Shown: positions 15,247-26,309, numbered from the stretch's first letter. The stretch: 38,631 nucleotides of DNA from Gammaproteobacteria bacterium (GCA_009908845.1 JAAAOQ010000160.1:1-38631), one strand, 5' to 3'. Numbers and translations are program-made. Notes: a model not told the origin generated them from the letters alone.

Positions 15247-16431
15247 ATGAACGACGAGCGTTGGCTGTTGCCGACCGGCATCGAAGAAGTGCTGCCCGCC
15301 CGTGCTGCTGAGCTCGAGCGATTACGGCGTCGCCTGCTCGACCTCTATCAGAGCTGGGGTTATGAGCTCGTGATCCCGCCGTTCATCGACTACCTGGAGA
15401 GCCTGCTGACTGGGACGGGGCGCGACCTGGACCTGCAGACCTTCAAGCTGACGGATCAGTTGAGCGGCCGACTGCTCGGCATTCGGGCCGATATGACCCC
15501 GCAGGTCGCCCGTATCGATGCGCATCATCTGCGGCGGGACCTGCCGACGCGGCTGTGCTACCTCGGCACGGTGCTGCACACCCGCAGCGATGGGTTCGCC
15601 GGCAGCCGCAGCCCGTTGCAGATTGGTGCCGAGGTCTACGGACATGATGGCCCTTCGAGCGATGTCGAGGTATTGCGCCTGCTCGTGCGAACGCTGGAGA
15701 CGGCGGGTATCGAAGCGCCTTACCTGGACCTCGGCCACGTCGGCGTCTATCGTGGCCTGATCCAGCAGGCGGGATTGTCGCGCAGTGACGAGCTGCGCCT
15801 GTTCGATGCGTTGCAGCGCAAGGCGGGTCCTGAGGTCGAGACCATCATTGCCAAGACCGGCGTCTCTGGCTCGGTCGGTGACATGCTGCTGTCGTTGGTG
15901 GAGCTCAACGGCGATGATGCGCTGGCGCGCGCGAGCGCGATCCTGAGTGGTGCTGATGCGCCTGTAAGGGCTGCCGTCGATCGTCTGAAGCAGGTCGCCG
16001 AAGAGCTTGGGCGTTGGTTGCCCGACCTGCCGGTGCATTTCGATCTCGCCGAGCTTCGGGGTTACACCTATAAGACTGGGGTCGTGTTTGCGGCCTTCGT
16101 GCCTGGCTGGGGCCTGGAGATCGCTCGGGGCGGGCGTTATGACGAGATCGGACGCGTGTTCGGCCGGGCCCGTCCCGCGGTTGGCTTCAGTGCTGATCTC
16201 AAGGGGCTGATTGCGCTTTCCGGAGAGGGCGGCGCCAGTGTTCAGGCCTGTGACGGCGTGCTGGCGCCCTGGGATGCGGACCCGGCCCTGGCACGCTATA
16301 TCGAGCGCCTGCGCGCCGAGGGACGCCGGGTGATCTATGCGCTGCCCGGCCAGAAAGGGGCACCGCGGGACTTCAATTGTTGCGAGCAGCTGGCGCGCGT
16401 CGATGGTGACTGGCGGCTGATTCCAGGCTAA
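15247..16431 (+). CDS. hisZ: HisZ, ATP phosphoribosyltransferase regulatory subunit
   Basis: A 394-residue paralogue of histidyl-tRNA synthetase that is catalytically inactive and partners the short form of HisG in the first step of histidine synthesis. The start RWLLPTGIEEVLP and the motif-2-like GIRADMTPQVARIDA are diagnostic. The protein lacks the anticodon-binding domain of a true synthetase and is of HisZ length. Its presence predicts a short HisG elsewhere in the genome. ATG 15247 matches the family start; the ORF-track start at 15052 is a shadow of yjeT. hisZ next to purA is common in gammaproteobacteria. Confidence 0.94.
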   Translation: MNDERWLLPTGIEEVLPARAAELERLRRRLLDLYQSWGYELVIPPFIDYLESLLTGTGRDLDLQTFKLTDQLSGRLLGIRADMTPQVARIDAHHLRRDLPTRLCYLGTVLHTRSDGFAGSRSPLQIGAEVYGHDGPSSDVEVLRLLVRTLETAGIEAPYLDLGHVGVYRGLIQQAGLSRSDELRLFDALQRKAGPEVETIIAKTGVSGSVGDMLLSLVELNGDDALARASAILSGADAPVRAAVDRLKQVAEELGRWLPDLPVHFDLAELRGYTYKTGVVFAAFVPGWGLEIARGGRYDEIGRVFGRARPAVGFSADLKGLIALSGEGGASVQACDGVLAPWDADPALARYIERLRAEGRRVIYALPGQKGAPRDFNCCEQLARVDGDWRLIPG

Positions 16432-16490
16432 CGCCTGAGTCATGGCCAGATCGAAGGCCGCATCGCCAGCTCGTAACCTCGGCTCTGTAG

Positions 16491-17810
<1,320 letters not shown>

Positions 17811-17875
17811 GCGTCTCCAGCGGCTGGTTGCCTCGCGATGCCAGGCCTGGTTCATCCATCGCGGAGCCGAGTGAG

Positions 17876-18136
17876 ATGCCCGAGACGAGTTTGATTAACG
17901 AGAGTTTGAGCTTGATGGCCATTGGCATGGGCATCGTGTTCAGCTTCCTGCTGCTGCTCGTGGTCCTGTTACGTGCCATGTCTTGGATCGCCGGGCGGCT
18001 CTCCTCGGGATTGCCAGAGGCGTCTGCGCCCTCGGCTGCAGTGTCGACGGGCAGCGACGCGCTCGGCGCATCGAACGACGAATTGATCGCCGTGATCAGC
18101 GCCGCGATCGCGCGCTATCGCTCGAGCCGGCGATGA
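17876..18136 (+). CDS. oadG: OadG, oxaloacetate decarboxylase gamma subunit
   Basis: An 86-residue protein with one N-terminal transmembrane helix (LSLMAIGMGIVFSFLLLLVVLL), a Ser/Ala-rich linker and a C-terminal segment ELIAVISAAIARYRSSRR, as in OadG. The gamma subunit holds alpha and beta together in the membrane Na+ pump. ATG 17876 is chosen over 17828 because it places the family-typical short polar start just before the helix and has GGAG upstream. Sequence conservation in this family is low; identification rests on topology and on oadA and oadB directly after it. Confidence 0.85.
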   Translation: MPETSLINESLSLMAIGMGIVFSFLLLLVVLLRAMSWIAGRLSSGLPEASAPSAAVSTGSDALGASNDELIAVISAAIARYRSSRR

Positions 18137-18185
18137 ACTGGAGATTGCTCGCTCTCGTCCCTGCACGGCGGCTGATGCCCTGGAG

Positions 18186-18216
18186 TCGGTACCCAGAGGG
18201 GATTCGGTACCCAGAG
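18186..18216. repeat. 13-bp direct repeat upstream of oadA
   Basis: TCGGTACCCAGAG occurs at 18186-18198 and again at 18204-18216, an 18-bp period, in the 120 bp between oadG and oadA. The spacing of under two helical turns would suit two protein-binding sites. Not otherwise explained. Confidence 0.6.
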
Positions 18217-18256
18217 ATCCTGGTCGCTAGATGGACCCCAAACCGGAAGACAGCCC

Positions 18257-20053
18257 ATGAGTGAATCGAAACCCCTCGGCATTACCGACGTCGTGCTGCG
18301 GGATGCGCATCAGTCGCTGTTGGCGACGCGCATGCGCATCGAGGATATGCTACCGATCGCCTCGAAGCTCGATCAGGTCGGCTATTGGTCCCTAGAGAGC
18401 TGGGGCGGCGCGACGTTTGACGCCTGCATCCGCTATCTCGGTGAAGACCCTTGGGAGCGGTTGCGTCAGCTCAAGGCCGCAATGCCGAAGACCCGTCAGC
18501 AGATGCTGCTGCGCGGACAGAATCTGCTCGGCTACCGGCATTATGCCGACGATGTGGTGGACACCTTCGTCGAGCGCGCGGCCAAGAACGGCGTCGATGT
18601 ATTCCGCATCTTCGATGCGATGAACGACCTGCGCAATCTCGAGCAAGCGATCCGTGCTGCACTCGAGACCGACGCCCATGCCCAGGGCACGATGTCGTAC
18701 ACGGTCAGCCCGGTCCACAACATCGACTACTGGGTCGATATGGGACGGCGGCTCGAGGACCTTGGCTGCCACTCGCTCTGCATCAAGGACATGGCCGGCC
18801 TGCTGCGGCCCTACGTCTGCAGGGAGCTCATCACCCGGCTCAAGGAGCATTGCAGCATCCCGATCGCGATGCAGTGCCATGCGACGACTGGCATGAGCAC
18901 GGCGACCTACATCAAGGCCGCCGAGGCCGGGATCGACATGGTCGACACCGCGATCTCATCGATGAGCATGACCTATGGCCATTCGCCGACCGAATCACTG
19001 GTCGCGATCCTCGACGGTACGCCGCGCGATACCGGACTGGATCTGCTCTTGCTCGAGGAGATCGCGGCCTACTTCCGCGACGTCCGCAAGAAGTACGCGC
19101 GGTTCGAGGGCTCGCTGCGCGGCGTCGACTCGCGCATCCTGGTCGCTCAGGTCCCTGGCGGCATGCTCACGAACATGGAGAACCAGCTGCGTGAGCAGGG
19201 CGCCCAGGACCGAATGGACGAGGTCCTGGCCGAGATCCCCCGGGTGCGCGAGGACCTGGGCTTCATCCCGCTCGTGACGCCGACCTCGCAGATCGTCGGC
19301 AGCCAGTCGGTCCTCAATGTGCTGATGGGGGAGCGTTACAAGAGCATCACCAACGAGACCGCCGGGGTGCTGCGGGGCGCCTATGGTGCAACGCCGGCGC
19401 CGGTGAACGCCGAGCTGCAGGCGCGCGTGCTGAAGGATGGCGAGAAACCGATCACCGGCCGTCCGGCCGATGATCTGTCGCCGGAGATGGACCGGCTGAC
19501 GGCAGAGCTCCGCGAGATCGCGAAGGGGCGCGGGATCAGGCTGACCGATGCGGCTGTCGACGATGTGCTGATCTACGCGATGTTCCCGCAGGTCGGTCTC
19601 AAGTTCCTTGAGAACCGCGGGGATGCATCGGCCTTCGAGTCGCCGCCTTGGGAGCTCGACGCCGCTGAGGCGGCGCCCGCGAAGGCGGCGCCGGCAGCGA
19701 CGCCTGTCAGTGACGGCGGGCCGGAATCCTATCGCGTCGAGGTCAACGGCAAGGGTTATGACGTCACCGTTTCGTCGCAGGGCATCGTGGATCAGGTGCG
19801 TTCGGTGGAGACGGCGGATGAGGTTCCAACCGCGATCGAGGGTCGGGTGATCACGGCCCCCTTGGCCGGCAACATCGTCCGCGTTGCGGTTGGGGCTGGT
19901 CAGACTGTCGGGCCGGGCGATGTATTGCTCGTGCTCGAGGCGATGAAGATGGAGACCGAGGTGCGGGCGCCATCGGCTGGGAGCGTCGCCGAGATCCGCG
20001 TCAAGGAGGGCGACAGCGTCGCGCTCGGCGCGCCATTGCTTGCCTTGGGCTGA
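18257..20053 (+). CDS. oadA: OadA, oxaloacetate decarboxylase alpha subunit (biotin carrier)
   Basis: A 598-residue carboxyltransferase. The N-terminal HMGL-like barrel (about 1-275) shows [14 protein letters not shown] and [10 protein letters not shown] with metal-binding Asp and His. The conserved PYC/OADA domain (about 300-460) includes [10 protein letters not shown]. An Ala/Pro linker leads to the biotinyl domain, with biotin lysine K564 in [11 protein letters not shown]. It moves CO2 from oxaloacetate to biotin; OadB then decarboxylates it and exports Na+. It could also be the B subunit of a two-subunit pyruvate carboxylase, but oadG and oadB on either side make the pump far more likely. 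Confidence 0.95.
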   Translation: MSESKPLGITDVVLRDAHQSLLATRMRIEDMLPIASKLDQVGYWSLESWGGATFDACIRYLGEDPWERLRQLKAAMPKTRQQMLLRGQNLLGYRHYADDVVDTFVERAAKNGVDVFRIFDAMNDLRNLEQAIRAALETDAHAQGTMSYTVSPVHNIDYWVDMGRRLEDLGCHSLCIKDMAGLLRPYVCRELITRLKEHCSIPIAMQCHATTGMSTATYIKAAEAGIDMVDTAISSMSMTYGHSPTESLVAILDGTPRDTGLDLLLLEEIAAYFRDVRKKYARFEGSLRGVDSRILVAQVPGGMLTNMENQLREQGAQDRMDEVLAEIPRVREDLGFIPLVTPTSQIVGSQSVLNVLMGERYKSITNETAGVLRGAYGATPAPVNAELQARVLKDGEKPITGRPADDLSPEMDRLTAELREIAKGRGIRLTDAAVDDVLIYAMFPQVGLKFLENRGDASAFESPPWELDAAEAAPAKAAPAATPVSDGGPESYRVEVNGKGYDVTVSSQGIVDQVRSVETADEVPTAIEGRVITAPLAGNIVRVAVGAGQTVGPGDVLLVLEAMKMETEVRAPSAGSVAEIRVKEGDSVALGAPLLALG

Positions 20054-20057
20054 ATCA

Positions 20058-21191
20058 ATGGATGAGCTCCTGAAGCTTTGGCAGTCCATGGGCATCGCCA
20101 ACATGGACTGGGGGCAGGCCCTGATGATCGCGGTGGGCTGCGGGCTGGTCTACCTGGCGATTGCCAAGAAGTTCGAGCCCTTGCTGCTCGTGCCGATCGG
20201 CTTCGGAGCGATCCTCTCGAATATTCCGATTGCCGGGATCGGCGGACCCGACGGGATGATCGGGATGATCTACGAGGTCGGTGTTGAGACCGGTGTCTTC
20301 CCGCTGCTGATCTTCATGGGCGTCGGCGCGCTCACCGACTTCGGCGCGTTGATCGCGCGTCCGTCGACACTTCTGCTCGGCGCCGCCGCGCAGTTCGGGA
20401 TCTTCGCGACGCTGATCGGGGCGGTCGCGCTGAACTTCATGCCGGGCTTCGACTTTACGCTGCAGGACGCCTCGGCGATTGCGATCATCGGTGGTGCTGA
20501 TGGGCCTACTGCGATCTTCCTCGCCTCGCGTCTGGCGCCTGATCTGCTTGGCGCGATCGCCGTCGCTGCCTACTCGTACATGGCGCTGGTACCGATCATC
20601 CAACCGCCGATCATGCGTTTGCTGACGACCAAGCAAGAGCGGGTGGTTGTGATGCAGCAGCTGCGCCCGGTTTCGCGCTTGGAACGTATCCTGTTCCCGT
20701 TCGTGGTGCTGCTGCTGTGCGCGCTGCTTCTGCCCTCCGCGGCACCGCTGATCGGGATGCTCACCTTCGGCAACCTGCTGCGCGAGAGCGGGGTGGTCGA
20801 GCGCCTCAGCCGGGCGGCGCAGAACGAGATCATCAATGCCGTGACGATCATGCTGGGGCTGGCGATCGGCTCCAAGCTGTCCGCGGACAAGTTCCTGACC
20901 GTCGAGACGCTCGGTATCCTGGTGCTCGGCGCGCTCGCCTTCTCGATCGGCACGACCGCCGGCGTGCTGATGGGCAAGATCATGTACCGGGCGACCGGCG
21001 GCAAGGTCAATCCGTTGATCGGCGCCGCCGGCGTCTCGGCGGTGCCCATGGCCGCGCGCGTGGTTAATCGGGTTGGCCTGGACGAGAACCATCATAACTT
21101 CCTGCTGATGCATGCGATGGGGCCGAACGTAGCAGGGGTTATTGGTTCAGCGGTCGCGGCCGGCGTGCTCCTTGCGCTGACGGGGAGCTGA
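20058..21191 (+). CDS. oadB: OadB, oxaloacetate decarboxylase beta subunit (Na+ pump)
   Basis: A 377-residue polytopic membrane protein with about nine or ten hydrophobic segments. It couples decarboxylation of carboxybiotin to Na+ export. The functional segment [15 protein letters not shown] carries the essential Asp of the family, and the late segment [20 protein letters not shown] is also diagnostic. ATG 20058 is four bases after the oadA stop; the ORF-track start at 20040 lies inside oadA. Similar proteins serve other biotin-dependent decarboxylases (for example methylmalonyl-CoA), but the OadA beside it fits oxaloacetate. Confidence 0.95.
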   Translation: MDELLKLWQSMGIANMDWGQALMIAVGCGLVYLAIAKKFEPLLLVPIGFGAILSNIPIAGIGGPDGMIGMIYEVGVETGVFPLLIFMGVGALTDFGALIARPSTLLLGAAAQFGIFATLIGAVALNFMPGFDFTLQDASAIAIIGGADGPTAIFLASRLAPDLLGAIAVAAYSYMALVPIIQPPIMRLLTTKQERVVVMQQLRPVSRLERILFPFVVLLLCALLLPSAAPLIGMLTFGNLLRESGVVERLSRAAQNEIINAVTIMLGLAIGSKLSADKFLTVETLGILVLGALAFSIGTTAGVLMGKIMYRATGGKVNPLIGAAGVSAVPMAARVVNRVGLDENHHNFLLMHAMGPNVAGVIGSAVAAGVLLALTGS

Positions 21192-21206
21192 TGCCTGCGC
21201 TAGGGG

Positions 21207-21228
21207 CGCCTCTGAATTGACAGAGGCG
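21207..21228. promoter_or_regulatory. 8-bp inverted repeat over the yceD -35 box
   Basis: CGCCTCTG (21207-21214), spacer AATTGA, then CAGAGGCG (21221-21228) form a perfect inverted repeat. It lies 15 bp after the oadB stop and contains the TTGACA -35 box. It may be a terminator stem for oadGAB, an operator for the fatty-acid cluster promoter, or both. Confidence 0.5.
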
Positions 21229-21246
21229 ATGCCTTCGTATTATGAT
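21217..21246 (+). promoter_or_regulatory. Near-consensus sigma-70 promoter of yceD-rpmF-fab cluster
   Basis: TTGACA (21217-21222, full consensus) and TATGAT (21241-21246, five of six) are 18 bp apart; an overlapping TATTAT at 21238-21243 is an alternative -10 with shorter spacing. The predicted transcript start falls about 3-7 bases before the yceD ATG, so the message would be nearly leaderless. This is the best promoter in the window. Confidence 0.75.
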
Positions 21247-21255
21247 TAAAGGCTT

Positions 21256-21837
21256 ATGTCGGTTTGTTTGCCGGACCTCATTGACCCACGTCGTGCGGCC
21301 GCCCAGAAGGCCGTTTTCGAAGGTGAGCTGAGCCTGGCAAGGCTGCCAAGGCTCAACGCCCTGCTCGTTGATGGCGAGCGGCTTCCGGGCTTAGGCGGCC
21401 AGGCTTCGGAATCCGAGCAGGCGCGTTATCGACTGACCTTCGGGCACGACGAGGATGGCCGCGCGGTGGTTGTCGGCAGCATCCACGCGGAGCTGCCGCT
21501 GCGTTGTCAGCGCTGTAATGAGGGCTATCGGCTGCCGGTGGATGCGCCGGTCCGGCTGGCGCTGGTCGAAGGCGTCGACGAGGCGAATGCCCTGCCGGAT
21601 CACTATGATCCGCTGCTGCTCGACAATCGCTTGATGCGTCCAGCGGATCTTGTCGAGGATGAGCTGATCTTGGCGGTCCCGGCGATCCCGCGCCATCCAG
21701 ACTCGGACTGTGTACCGCCGAAGATTCCCGGCGCTGATACGGACGAGGGCGCAGTAGATGAGACGGATGCGGCGGTCGAGGCCCATCCATTCGCGGCCTT
21801 GGCGCACTTCAAGGCCCGGCGAGAAGACAACGAATAG
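21256..21837 (+). CDS. yceD: YceD, large ribosomal RNA subunit accumulation protein (DUF177)
   Basis: A 193-residue DUF177 protein needed in E. coli for normal 23S rRNA levels. The motif LPLRCQRCNEGY (paired Cys) and the later VEDELILAVPAIPRH are conserved. The N-terminus CLPDLIDPRRAAAQ aligns with E. coli LPLTLDPVRTAQ, which fixes the start at ATG 21256. The ribosome site is a poor AAAGG only three bases before ATG. It precedes rpmF by 42 bp, the usual partner. Confidence 0.93.
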   Translation: MSVCLPDLIDPRRAAAQKAVFEGELSLARLPRLNALLVDGERLPGLGGQASESEQARYRLTFGHDEDGRAVVVGSIHAELPLRCQRCNEGYRLPVDAPVRLALVEGVDEANALPDHYDPLLLDNRLMRPADLVEDELILAVPAIPRHPDSDCVPPKIPGADTDEGAVDETDAAVEAHPFAALAHFKARREDNE

Positions 21838-21879
21838 GGCGATGCGCCACCCGAGCACCCGACCCAGGCGGAGATCGAA

Positions 21880-22056
21880 ATGGCTGTTCAGCAAAACCGT
21901 AAAACCCCTTCCAAGCGCGGCATGCGCCGCTCCCACGATGCGCTCTCGCGCCCAACCCTGTCTGAGGACGGGACGACGGGCGAGATCCATCGTCGCCATC
22001 ATGTGACGCCAGACGGTTTCTATCGTGGCCGTAAGGTCGTCGACAAAGAAGACTGA
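21880..22056 (+). CDS. rpmF: Ribosomal protein bL32
   Basis: A 58-residue protein missing from the ORF track because of its length. The translation begins [20 protein letters not shown] and ends [13 protein letters not shown], matching proteobacterial L32 throughout; the middle [20 protein letters not shown] is also typical. It lacks the paired zinc-binding cysteines of the C+ form. It is part of the large ribosomal subunit. GGCGGAGAT lies upstream as the ribosome site. The order yceD-rpmF-plsX is conserved. Confidence 0.97.
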   Translation: MAVQQNRKTPSKRGMRRSHDALSRPTLSEDGTTGEIHRRHHVTPDGFYRGRKVVDKED

Positions 22057-22177
22057 ACGCTCCGTGCGCTACGGTTGATGGGTCAGATCGTAAGGCCTGA
22101 TGCCCCGCTGCAAAGCGCGGCCCGCGTCCGCTGTGCTGGCGCTGGCCGAGCTCTTCTCGTCTTAAGGAGTCCCCATT

Positions 22178-23233
22178 TTGGCTGCTGCTCGACAGACCCT
22201 TGCGTTGGATGCGATGGGCGGTGACCACGGGCCGGAGAGCGTCGTTCCCGCTGCGCTGCGCTTTCTTGGTGAGCGCCAGGACCGGCGGCTGATCCTAGTC
22301 GGGCGTGAGGAAGCGATTCGGGCCTATCTTCCGGCCTCGGCGCGTTCGGACGAGCGTATCGAGATCCGCCATGCCTCTGAAGAGGTCGGCATGGATGAAC
22401 TGCCCTCGAAGGCGCTGCGCGGCAAGAAGGATTCGTCGATGCGCGTTGCGATCGATCTCGTCAAGCAAGGTGAGGCCGATGCCTGCGTGAGCGCTGGCAA
22501 TACCGGTGCCCTGATGGCGACAGCACGTTTCGTCCTCAAGACCCTTCCGCATATCGATCGTCCAGCGATCATCACGGCAATCCCGGCGCTGAAGGGGCAG
22601 ACCCATATGCTCGACCTCGGTGCGAATGTCGATTGCAGCGCTGAGCATCTGTTCCAGTTTGCGGTGATGGGCAGCGAGCTTGTGCGGGCCGTCCAGGATG
22701 TGCGTAGCCCTCGTGTAGGCCTGCTCAACATCGGCGCTGAAGAGATCAAGGGCAATGACCAGGTCCGGGCCGCCCATGAGCTGCTCGTCGCGAGCTCGCT
22801 GAACTATGTGGGCTACGTCGAAGGCGACGACATCTATATCGGTGATGTGGATGTCGTCGTCTCGGACGGGTTTGTCGGCAATGTCGCGCTGAAGGCGAGC
22901 GAAGGCGTCGCGAAGCTGATCGCGCAGATGCTCAAGAGGCGTTTCAAGCGAACGCTGCTGAGCCGCGTCTCGGGATTGCTGGCGCTGCCGGTCTTGCGGG
23001 GTTTCCGCGACGAGGTGGACCCGAGACGCTACAATGGCGCCAGCTTGCTCGGACTGCGCGGGATCGTCATCAAGAGCCATGGCGGGGCCGATGCCGTTGC
23101 CTTCGAGCATGCGTTGCGGATCGCCGATCAAGAGGTTCGATCGCGTGTGATCGCGCGAATCGAACGTGAGGTCGAGAATCATCTCGGCGAAGCACGGGCG
23201 TTGTTGGCCGGGCCGGCCAGGGTTTCGGCGTGA
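22178..23233 (+). CDS. plsX: PlsX, phosphate acyltransferase
   Basis: A 351-residue peripheral membrane enzyme that turns acyl-ACP into acyl phosphate for phospholipid synthesis. Start [38 protein letters not shown] and [15 protein letters not shown] are family signatures. The start is TTG 22178, supported by a perfect AAGGAG site 8 bases upstream; no ATG or GTG fits. Use of TTG may tune the level relative to rpmF. Its stop overlaps the GTG of fabH by four bases. Confidence 0.95.
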   Translation: MAAARQTLALDAMGGDHGPESVVPAALRFLGERQDRRLILVGREEAIRAYLPASARSDERIEIRHASEEVGMDELPSKALRGKKDSSMRVAIDLVKQGEADACVSAGNTGALMATARFVLKTLPHIDRPAIITAIPALKGQTHMLDLGANVDCSAEHLFQFAVMGSELVRAVQDVRSPRVGLLNIGAEEIKGNDQVRAAHELLVASSLNYVGYVEGDDIYIGDVDVVVSDGFVGNVALKASEGVAKLIAQMLKRRFKRTLLSRVSGLLALPVLRGFRDEVDPRRYNGASLLGLRGIVIKSHGGADAVAFEHALRIADQEVRSRVIARIEREVENHLGEARALLAGPARVSA

Positions 23234-24189
23234 ACCGGTTCGCCCAGGTGTTGGGTACGGGCGGTGCGCTGCCCGCAAAGGTGCTGACCAATCAAGAGCT
23301 CGAGCGGCTGGTCGATACCTCCGATACCTGGATTCGCGAGCGCACTGGAATCCGTCAGCGCCACATTGCGGCCGATGATGAAACCTGTGTCGACCTGGCC
23401 GAGCGTGCAGCACGTGCGGCGTTGGATGCGGCCGGCGTTGCGCCGGCAGAGCTCGACCTCATCATCGTCGCGACCACGACCCCTGATCAGACCTTTCCGA
23501 GCAGCGCCTGCCTGCTTCAAGAGCGGCTTGATAATCACGGTGGTGCCGCATTCGATGTCCAGGCGGTCTGCACCGGGTTCATCTACGCCCTGGCCGTAGC
23601 CGAGAAGTTCATCCGAACCGGGAGCGCCGAGCGGGCACTCGTCGTCGGTGCTGAGACCCTCTCGCGCATCCTCGATTGGACCGACCGCGGCACCTGCGTC
23701 TTGTTCGGTGACGGCGCCGGAGCGGTCGTGCTCGGCGCGGCGGACGAGCCGGGAATCATCTCGACGCACCTGCATGCGGATGGTGCCTACCGGGAATTGC
23801 TGCAGGTTCCTGCTGGTATCGGGAACGGCGGGAACGGGTCACCTTACATGCAGATGAAGGGCAACGAGGTCTTTCGTGTCGCGGTGACGACGCTCGGCGC
23901 CATTGTCGATGACACACTCGCCGCCAATAGCATGACCCGCGCCGACATCGACTGGCTGGTGCCGCATCAGGCCAATCTTCGGATCATTCAGGCGACCGCA
24001 CGGAAACTGGATCTGGCGATGGAGCAGGTCGTCGTCACCGTCGATGCGCATGGCAATACCTCAGCGGCGTCGATTCCGCTCGCCTTTGACCAGGCTGTAA
24101 GGGATGGCCGCATCCAGCGCGGCCAGACCGTGATGATGGAGGCCTTCGGCGGCGGGTTTACCTGGGGCTCCGCCTTGCTGCGTTATTGA
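23230..24189 (+). CDS. fabH: FabH, 3-oxoacyl-ACP synthase III
   Basis: A 319-residue condensing enzyme that starts fatty-acid synthesis by joining acetyl-CoA to malonyl-ACP. The catalytic triad is visible as C114 (AVCTGF), H246 (PHQAN) and N276 (HGNTSAA). [15 protein letters not shown] is the CoA-binding family segment and FGGGFTWGS the C-terminal one. The start is GTG 23230, overlapping the plsX stop as GTGA, so translation is probably coupled. Confidence 0.97.
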   Translation: MNRFAQVLGTGGALPAKVLTNQELERLVDTSDTWIRERTGIRQRHIAADDETCVDLAERAARAALDAAGVAPAELDLIIVATTTPDQTFPSSACLLQERLDNHGGAAFDVQAVCTGFIYALAVAEKFIRTGSAERALVVGAETLSRILDWTDRGTCVLFGDGAGAVVLGAADEPGIISTHLHADGAYRELLQVPAGIGNGGNGSPYMQMKGNEVFRVAVTTLGAIVDDTLAANSMTRADIDWLVPHQANLRIIQATARKLDLAMEQVVVTVDAHGNTSAASIPLAFDQAVRDGRIQRGQTVMMEAFGGGFTWGSALLRY

Positions 24190-24205
24190 GACTCTGGAGC
24201 TTTGC

Positions 24206-25150
24206 ATGAGCACGCATCCCGCCTTCTTGTTTCCCGGTCAAGGCTCGCAGTCGGTCGGCATGCTGTCCGAACTGGCGCAGGCGCATCCGCAGGTGCGCGC
24301 CACCTTCGATGAGGCCTCGGACGTTCTCGGCTACGATCTCTGGGCGCTCGTCCAGTCCGGGCCGGAGGAGGCATTGAATCAGACCGAGCACACTCAGCCG
24401 GCAATGCTCGCGGCCGGTGTTGCGGTCTGGCGGTGCTGGCGGGAGCAGGGTGGTGCAATGCCCTCGGTCATGGCGGGGCATAGTCTCGGCGAGTACAGTG
24501 CACTCGCCTGCGCTGGCGCCTTGACCTTCGCTGACGCCGTCGGGCTCGTTGCCGAGCGCGCGCGCTTGATGCAGGTGGCGGTGCCAGCGGATGTTGGTGC
24601 GATGGCTGCGGTTCTTGGCCTCGATGACGAAGCGGTCGCGCTGGTTTGTCGAGAGCAAGCGTCAGAGCAGGTTCTGGAGCCAGTCAATTTCAACGCACCT
24701 GGCCAGGTGGTGATAGCGGGCGAGCGCGACGCGGTGCTGCGAGCGGTCGAGGCGGCGAAGGCGGCCGGCGCGAAGCGTGCCATGCTGCTCCCAGTGAGCG
24801 TCCCGTCCCACTGTGCCTTGATGCGGGATGCGGCAGCGCAGCTCGCCGTCCGACTCGAGCAGACCGAGCTGCATGCGCCATCGATCCCGGTGCTGCACAA
24901 TGTCAGCGTCGAGGCTGCAGAGTCTCCCGAACAGATTCGAGACCTGCTGATGCGGCAGCTGTATAGCCCAGTGCGCTGGGTGGAGACCGTGAGGGCTATC
25001 GCCGACCGGGGGGTTCAGCTCGCAATCGAGGCGGGTCCTGGCAAGGTTTTGACCGGATTGGTAAAGCGGATCGATAAACGGTTGATGACGCTGCCGTTGT
25101 TTGATCCGGATGGATTGTCTAAGGCGGTGGAGGCGAGCGCAAATGGATGA
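24206..25150 (+). CDS. fabD: FabD, malonyl-CoA:ACP transacylase
   Basis: A 314-residue acyltransferase that loads malonate onto ACP. It shows FLFPGQGSQSVGM, the nucleophile S93 in GHSLGEYSAL, the His of VPSHCALM near residue 202 and the C-terminal EAGPGKVLTGL. A GGAG site precedes ATG 24206, which is 16 bp after fabH. Its last eight bases overlap fabG. Confidence 0.97.
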   Translation: MSTHPAFLFPGQGSQSVGMLSELAQAHPQVRATFDEASDVLGYDLWALVQSGPEEALNQTEHTQPAMLAAGVAVWRCWREQGGAMPSVMAGHSLGEYSALACAGALTFADAVGLVAERARLMQVAVPADVGAMAAVLGLDDEAVALVCREQASEQVLEPVNFNAPGQVVIAGERDAVLRAVEAAKAAGAKRAMLLPVSVPSHCALMRDAAAQLAVRLEQTELHAPSIPVLHNVSVEAAESPEQIRDLLMRQLYSPVRWVETVRAIADRGVQLAIEAGPGKVLTGLVKRIDKRLMTLPLFDPDGLSKAVEASANG

Positions 25151-25898
25151 ATCGATTCTTGCTGGAGAGGTCGCGCTGGTAACCGGCGCAAGCCGAGGGA
25201 TTGGCGAGGCGATCGCGGCCGAACTCGGCCGGCTTGGTGCGAAGGTTGCCGGTACCGCAACGACCGATAGCGGTGCATCTCGGATCGCAAACCGGTTCGC
25301 TGCAGCTGATATGGCTGGAATCGGCCTCCGTCTTGATGTGAGGGATCAGGGCTCGATCGATTCAACGCTGGCTGCGATCGAGAGCCAGCTCGGTGCGATG
25401 CCGAGCATCTTGGTCAATAATGCTGGGATTACTCGCGATAACCTATTGATGCGGATGAAAGAGGATGAGTGGGACGAGATCCTGGACACCAATCTGTCGT
25501 CCGTCTTTCGGCTCTGCAAGGCCTGCTTGCGCCCGATGACCAAGGCGCGCCGCGGACGCATTATCAATCTCAGCTCGGTGGTCGGCGCCAGCGGCAATGC
25601 CGGTCAGTGCAACTACGCTGCTGCAAAGGCCGGCATGGTCGGCTTCACCAAATCACTCGCGCGTGAGGTCGGTCCGCGTGGTATCACTGTCAACGCGGTA
25701 GCGCCCGGCTTCATCGACACCGACATGACCCGGGACCTGCCCGAGGGTCAGCGCGAGGCACTCCTTTCGAGCATCCCGCTCGGACGTCTTGGGGCGCCCG
25801 GCGAGATCGCCGCTGCGGTCGCGTTTCTGGCATCTCCAGGTGCGGCCTATGTCACCGGTCAAACCATTCATGTCAACGGCGGCATGCTGATGGTCTGA
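25143..25898 (+). CDS. fabG: FabG, 3-oxoacyl-ACP reductase
   Basis: A 251-residue SDR enzyme that reduces 3-oxoacyl-ACP with NADPH. The cofactor loop TGASRGIG (14-21), NNAG (92-95), the catalytic Ser in INLSSVVG (near 145), and Y158-x3-K162 (YAAAKAG) are intact. The C-terminus YVTGQTIHVNGGMLMV is the usual FabG end. ATG 25143 overlaps the fabD stop by eight bases; the ORF-track start at 25101 lies well inside fabD and is not used. Confidence 0.97.
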   Translation: MDESILAGEVALVTGASRGIGEAIAAELGRLGAKVAGTATTDSGASRIANRFAAADMAGIGLRLDVRDQGSIDSTLAAIESQLGAMPSILVNNAGITRDNLLMRMKEDEWDEILDTNLSSVFRLCKACLRPMTKARRGRIINLSSVVGASGNAGQCNYAAAKAGMVGFTKSLAREVGPRGITVNAVAPGFIDTDMTRDLPEGQREALLSSIPLGRLGAPGEIAAAVAFLASPGAAYVTGQTIHVNGGMLMV

Positions 25899-25962
25899 TC
25901 GAGTTCCGGTTGATAAAAAGAATGATGAATCGTTTAGGGTGTTGGCTCGCAGCTGAATGAGC

Positions 25963-25991
25963 TTTCGCCGGCTGATGTTTGTCTCTAAAAT
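25963..25991 (+). promoter_or_regulatory. Possible acpP promoter
   Basis: TAAAAT (25986-25991, five of six) has a weak TTTCGC 17 bp upstream (25963-25968). The 150-bp fabG-acpP gap and the known high demand for ACP make a separate promoter reasonable, but the -35 is poor. Confidence 0.35.
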
Positions 25992-26048
25992 GGCGCGGCC
26001 TCTGATCGCGGGGGTGACGTGTCTCTACATCCTGAGGGTAAACCAATC

Positions 26049-26285
26049 ATGAGTAGCGTTGAAGAGCGGGTGCGTAAGATCGTCGTCGAGCAGCTCGGCG
26101 TTAAGGAAGAGGAGGTCACCATGGACGCCTCATTCGTCGATGATCTGGGTGCCGATTCGTTGGATACGGTCGAGCTCGTTATGGCCTTGGAGGAGGAGTT
26201 CGAGACCGAGATCCCGGATGAAGACGCCGAGAAGATCACCAAGGTCAAAGAGGCGGTTGACTACGTCAACGAGCATCTCGGTTAA
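26049..26285 (+). CDS. acpP: Acyl carrier protein
   Basis: A 78-residue acidic protein that carries growing fatty acyl chains on a phosphopantetheine arm. The attachment Ser is S37 in [21 protein letters not shown], which is also the partner-binding helix II. The start [12 protein letters not shown] matches the family; the ten extra ORF-track residues do not. GAGGG lies upstream as the ribosome site. Flanked by fabG and fabF as usual. Confidence 0.98.
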   Translation: MSSVEERVRKIVVEQLGVKEEEVTMDASFVDDLGADSLDTVELVMALEEEFETEIPDEDAEKITKVKEAVDYVNEHLG

Positions 26286-26309
26286 GGTGCCTATCGCGCA
26301 GAGGCGGCG

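Noticed and set aside
18451-19194. 247-codon plus-strand ORF inside oadA
   Set aside because: Another frame of oadA; low-complexity translation.
18257-20053. Pyruvate carboxylase subunit B reading of oadA
   Set aside because: No carboxylase subunit A nearby, while oadG and oadB flank it; oxaloacetate decarboxylase is better supported.
22295-23413. 372-codon minus-strand ORF opposite plsX/fabH
   Set aside because: Shadow spanning two real genes.
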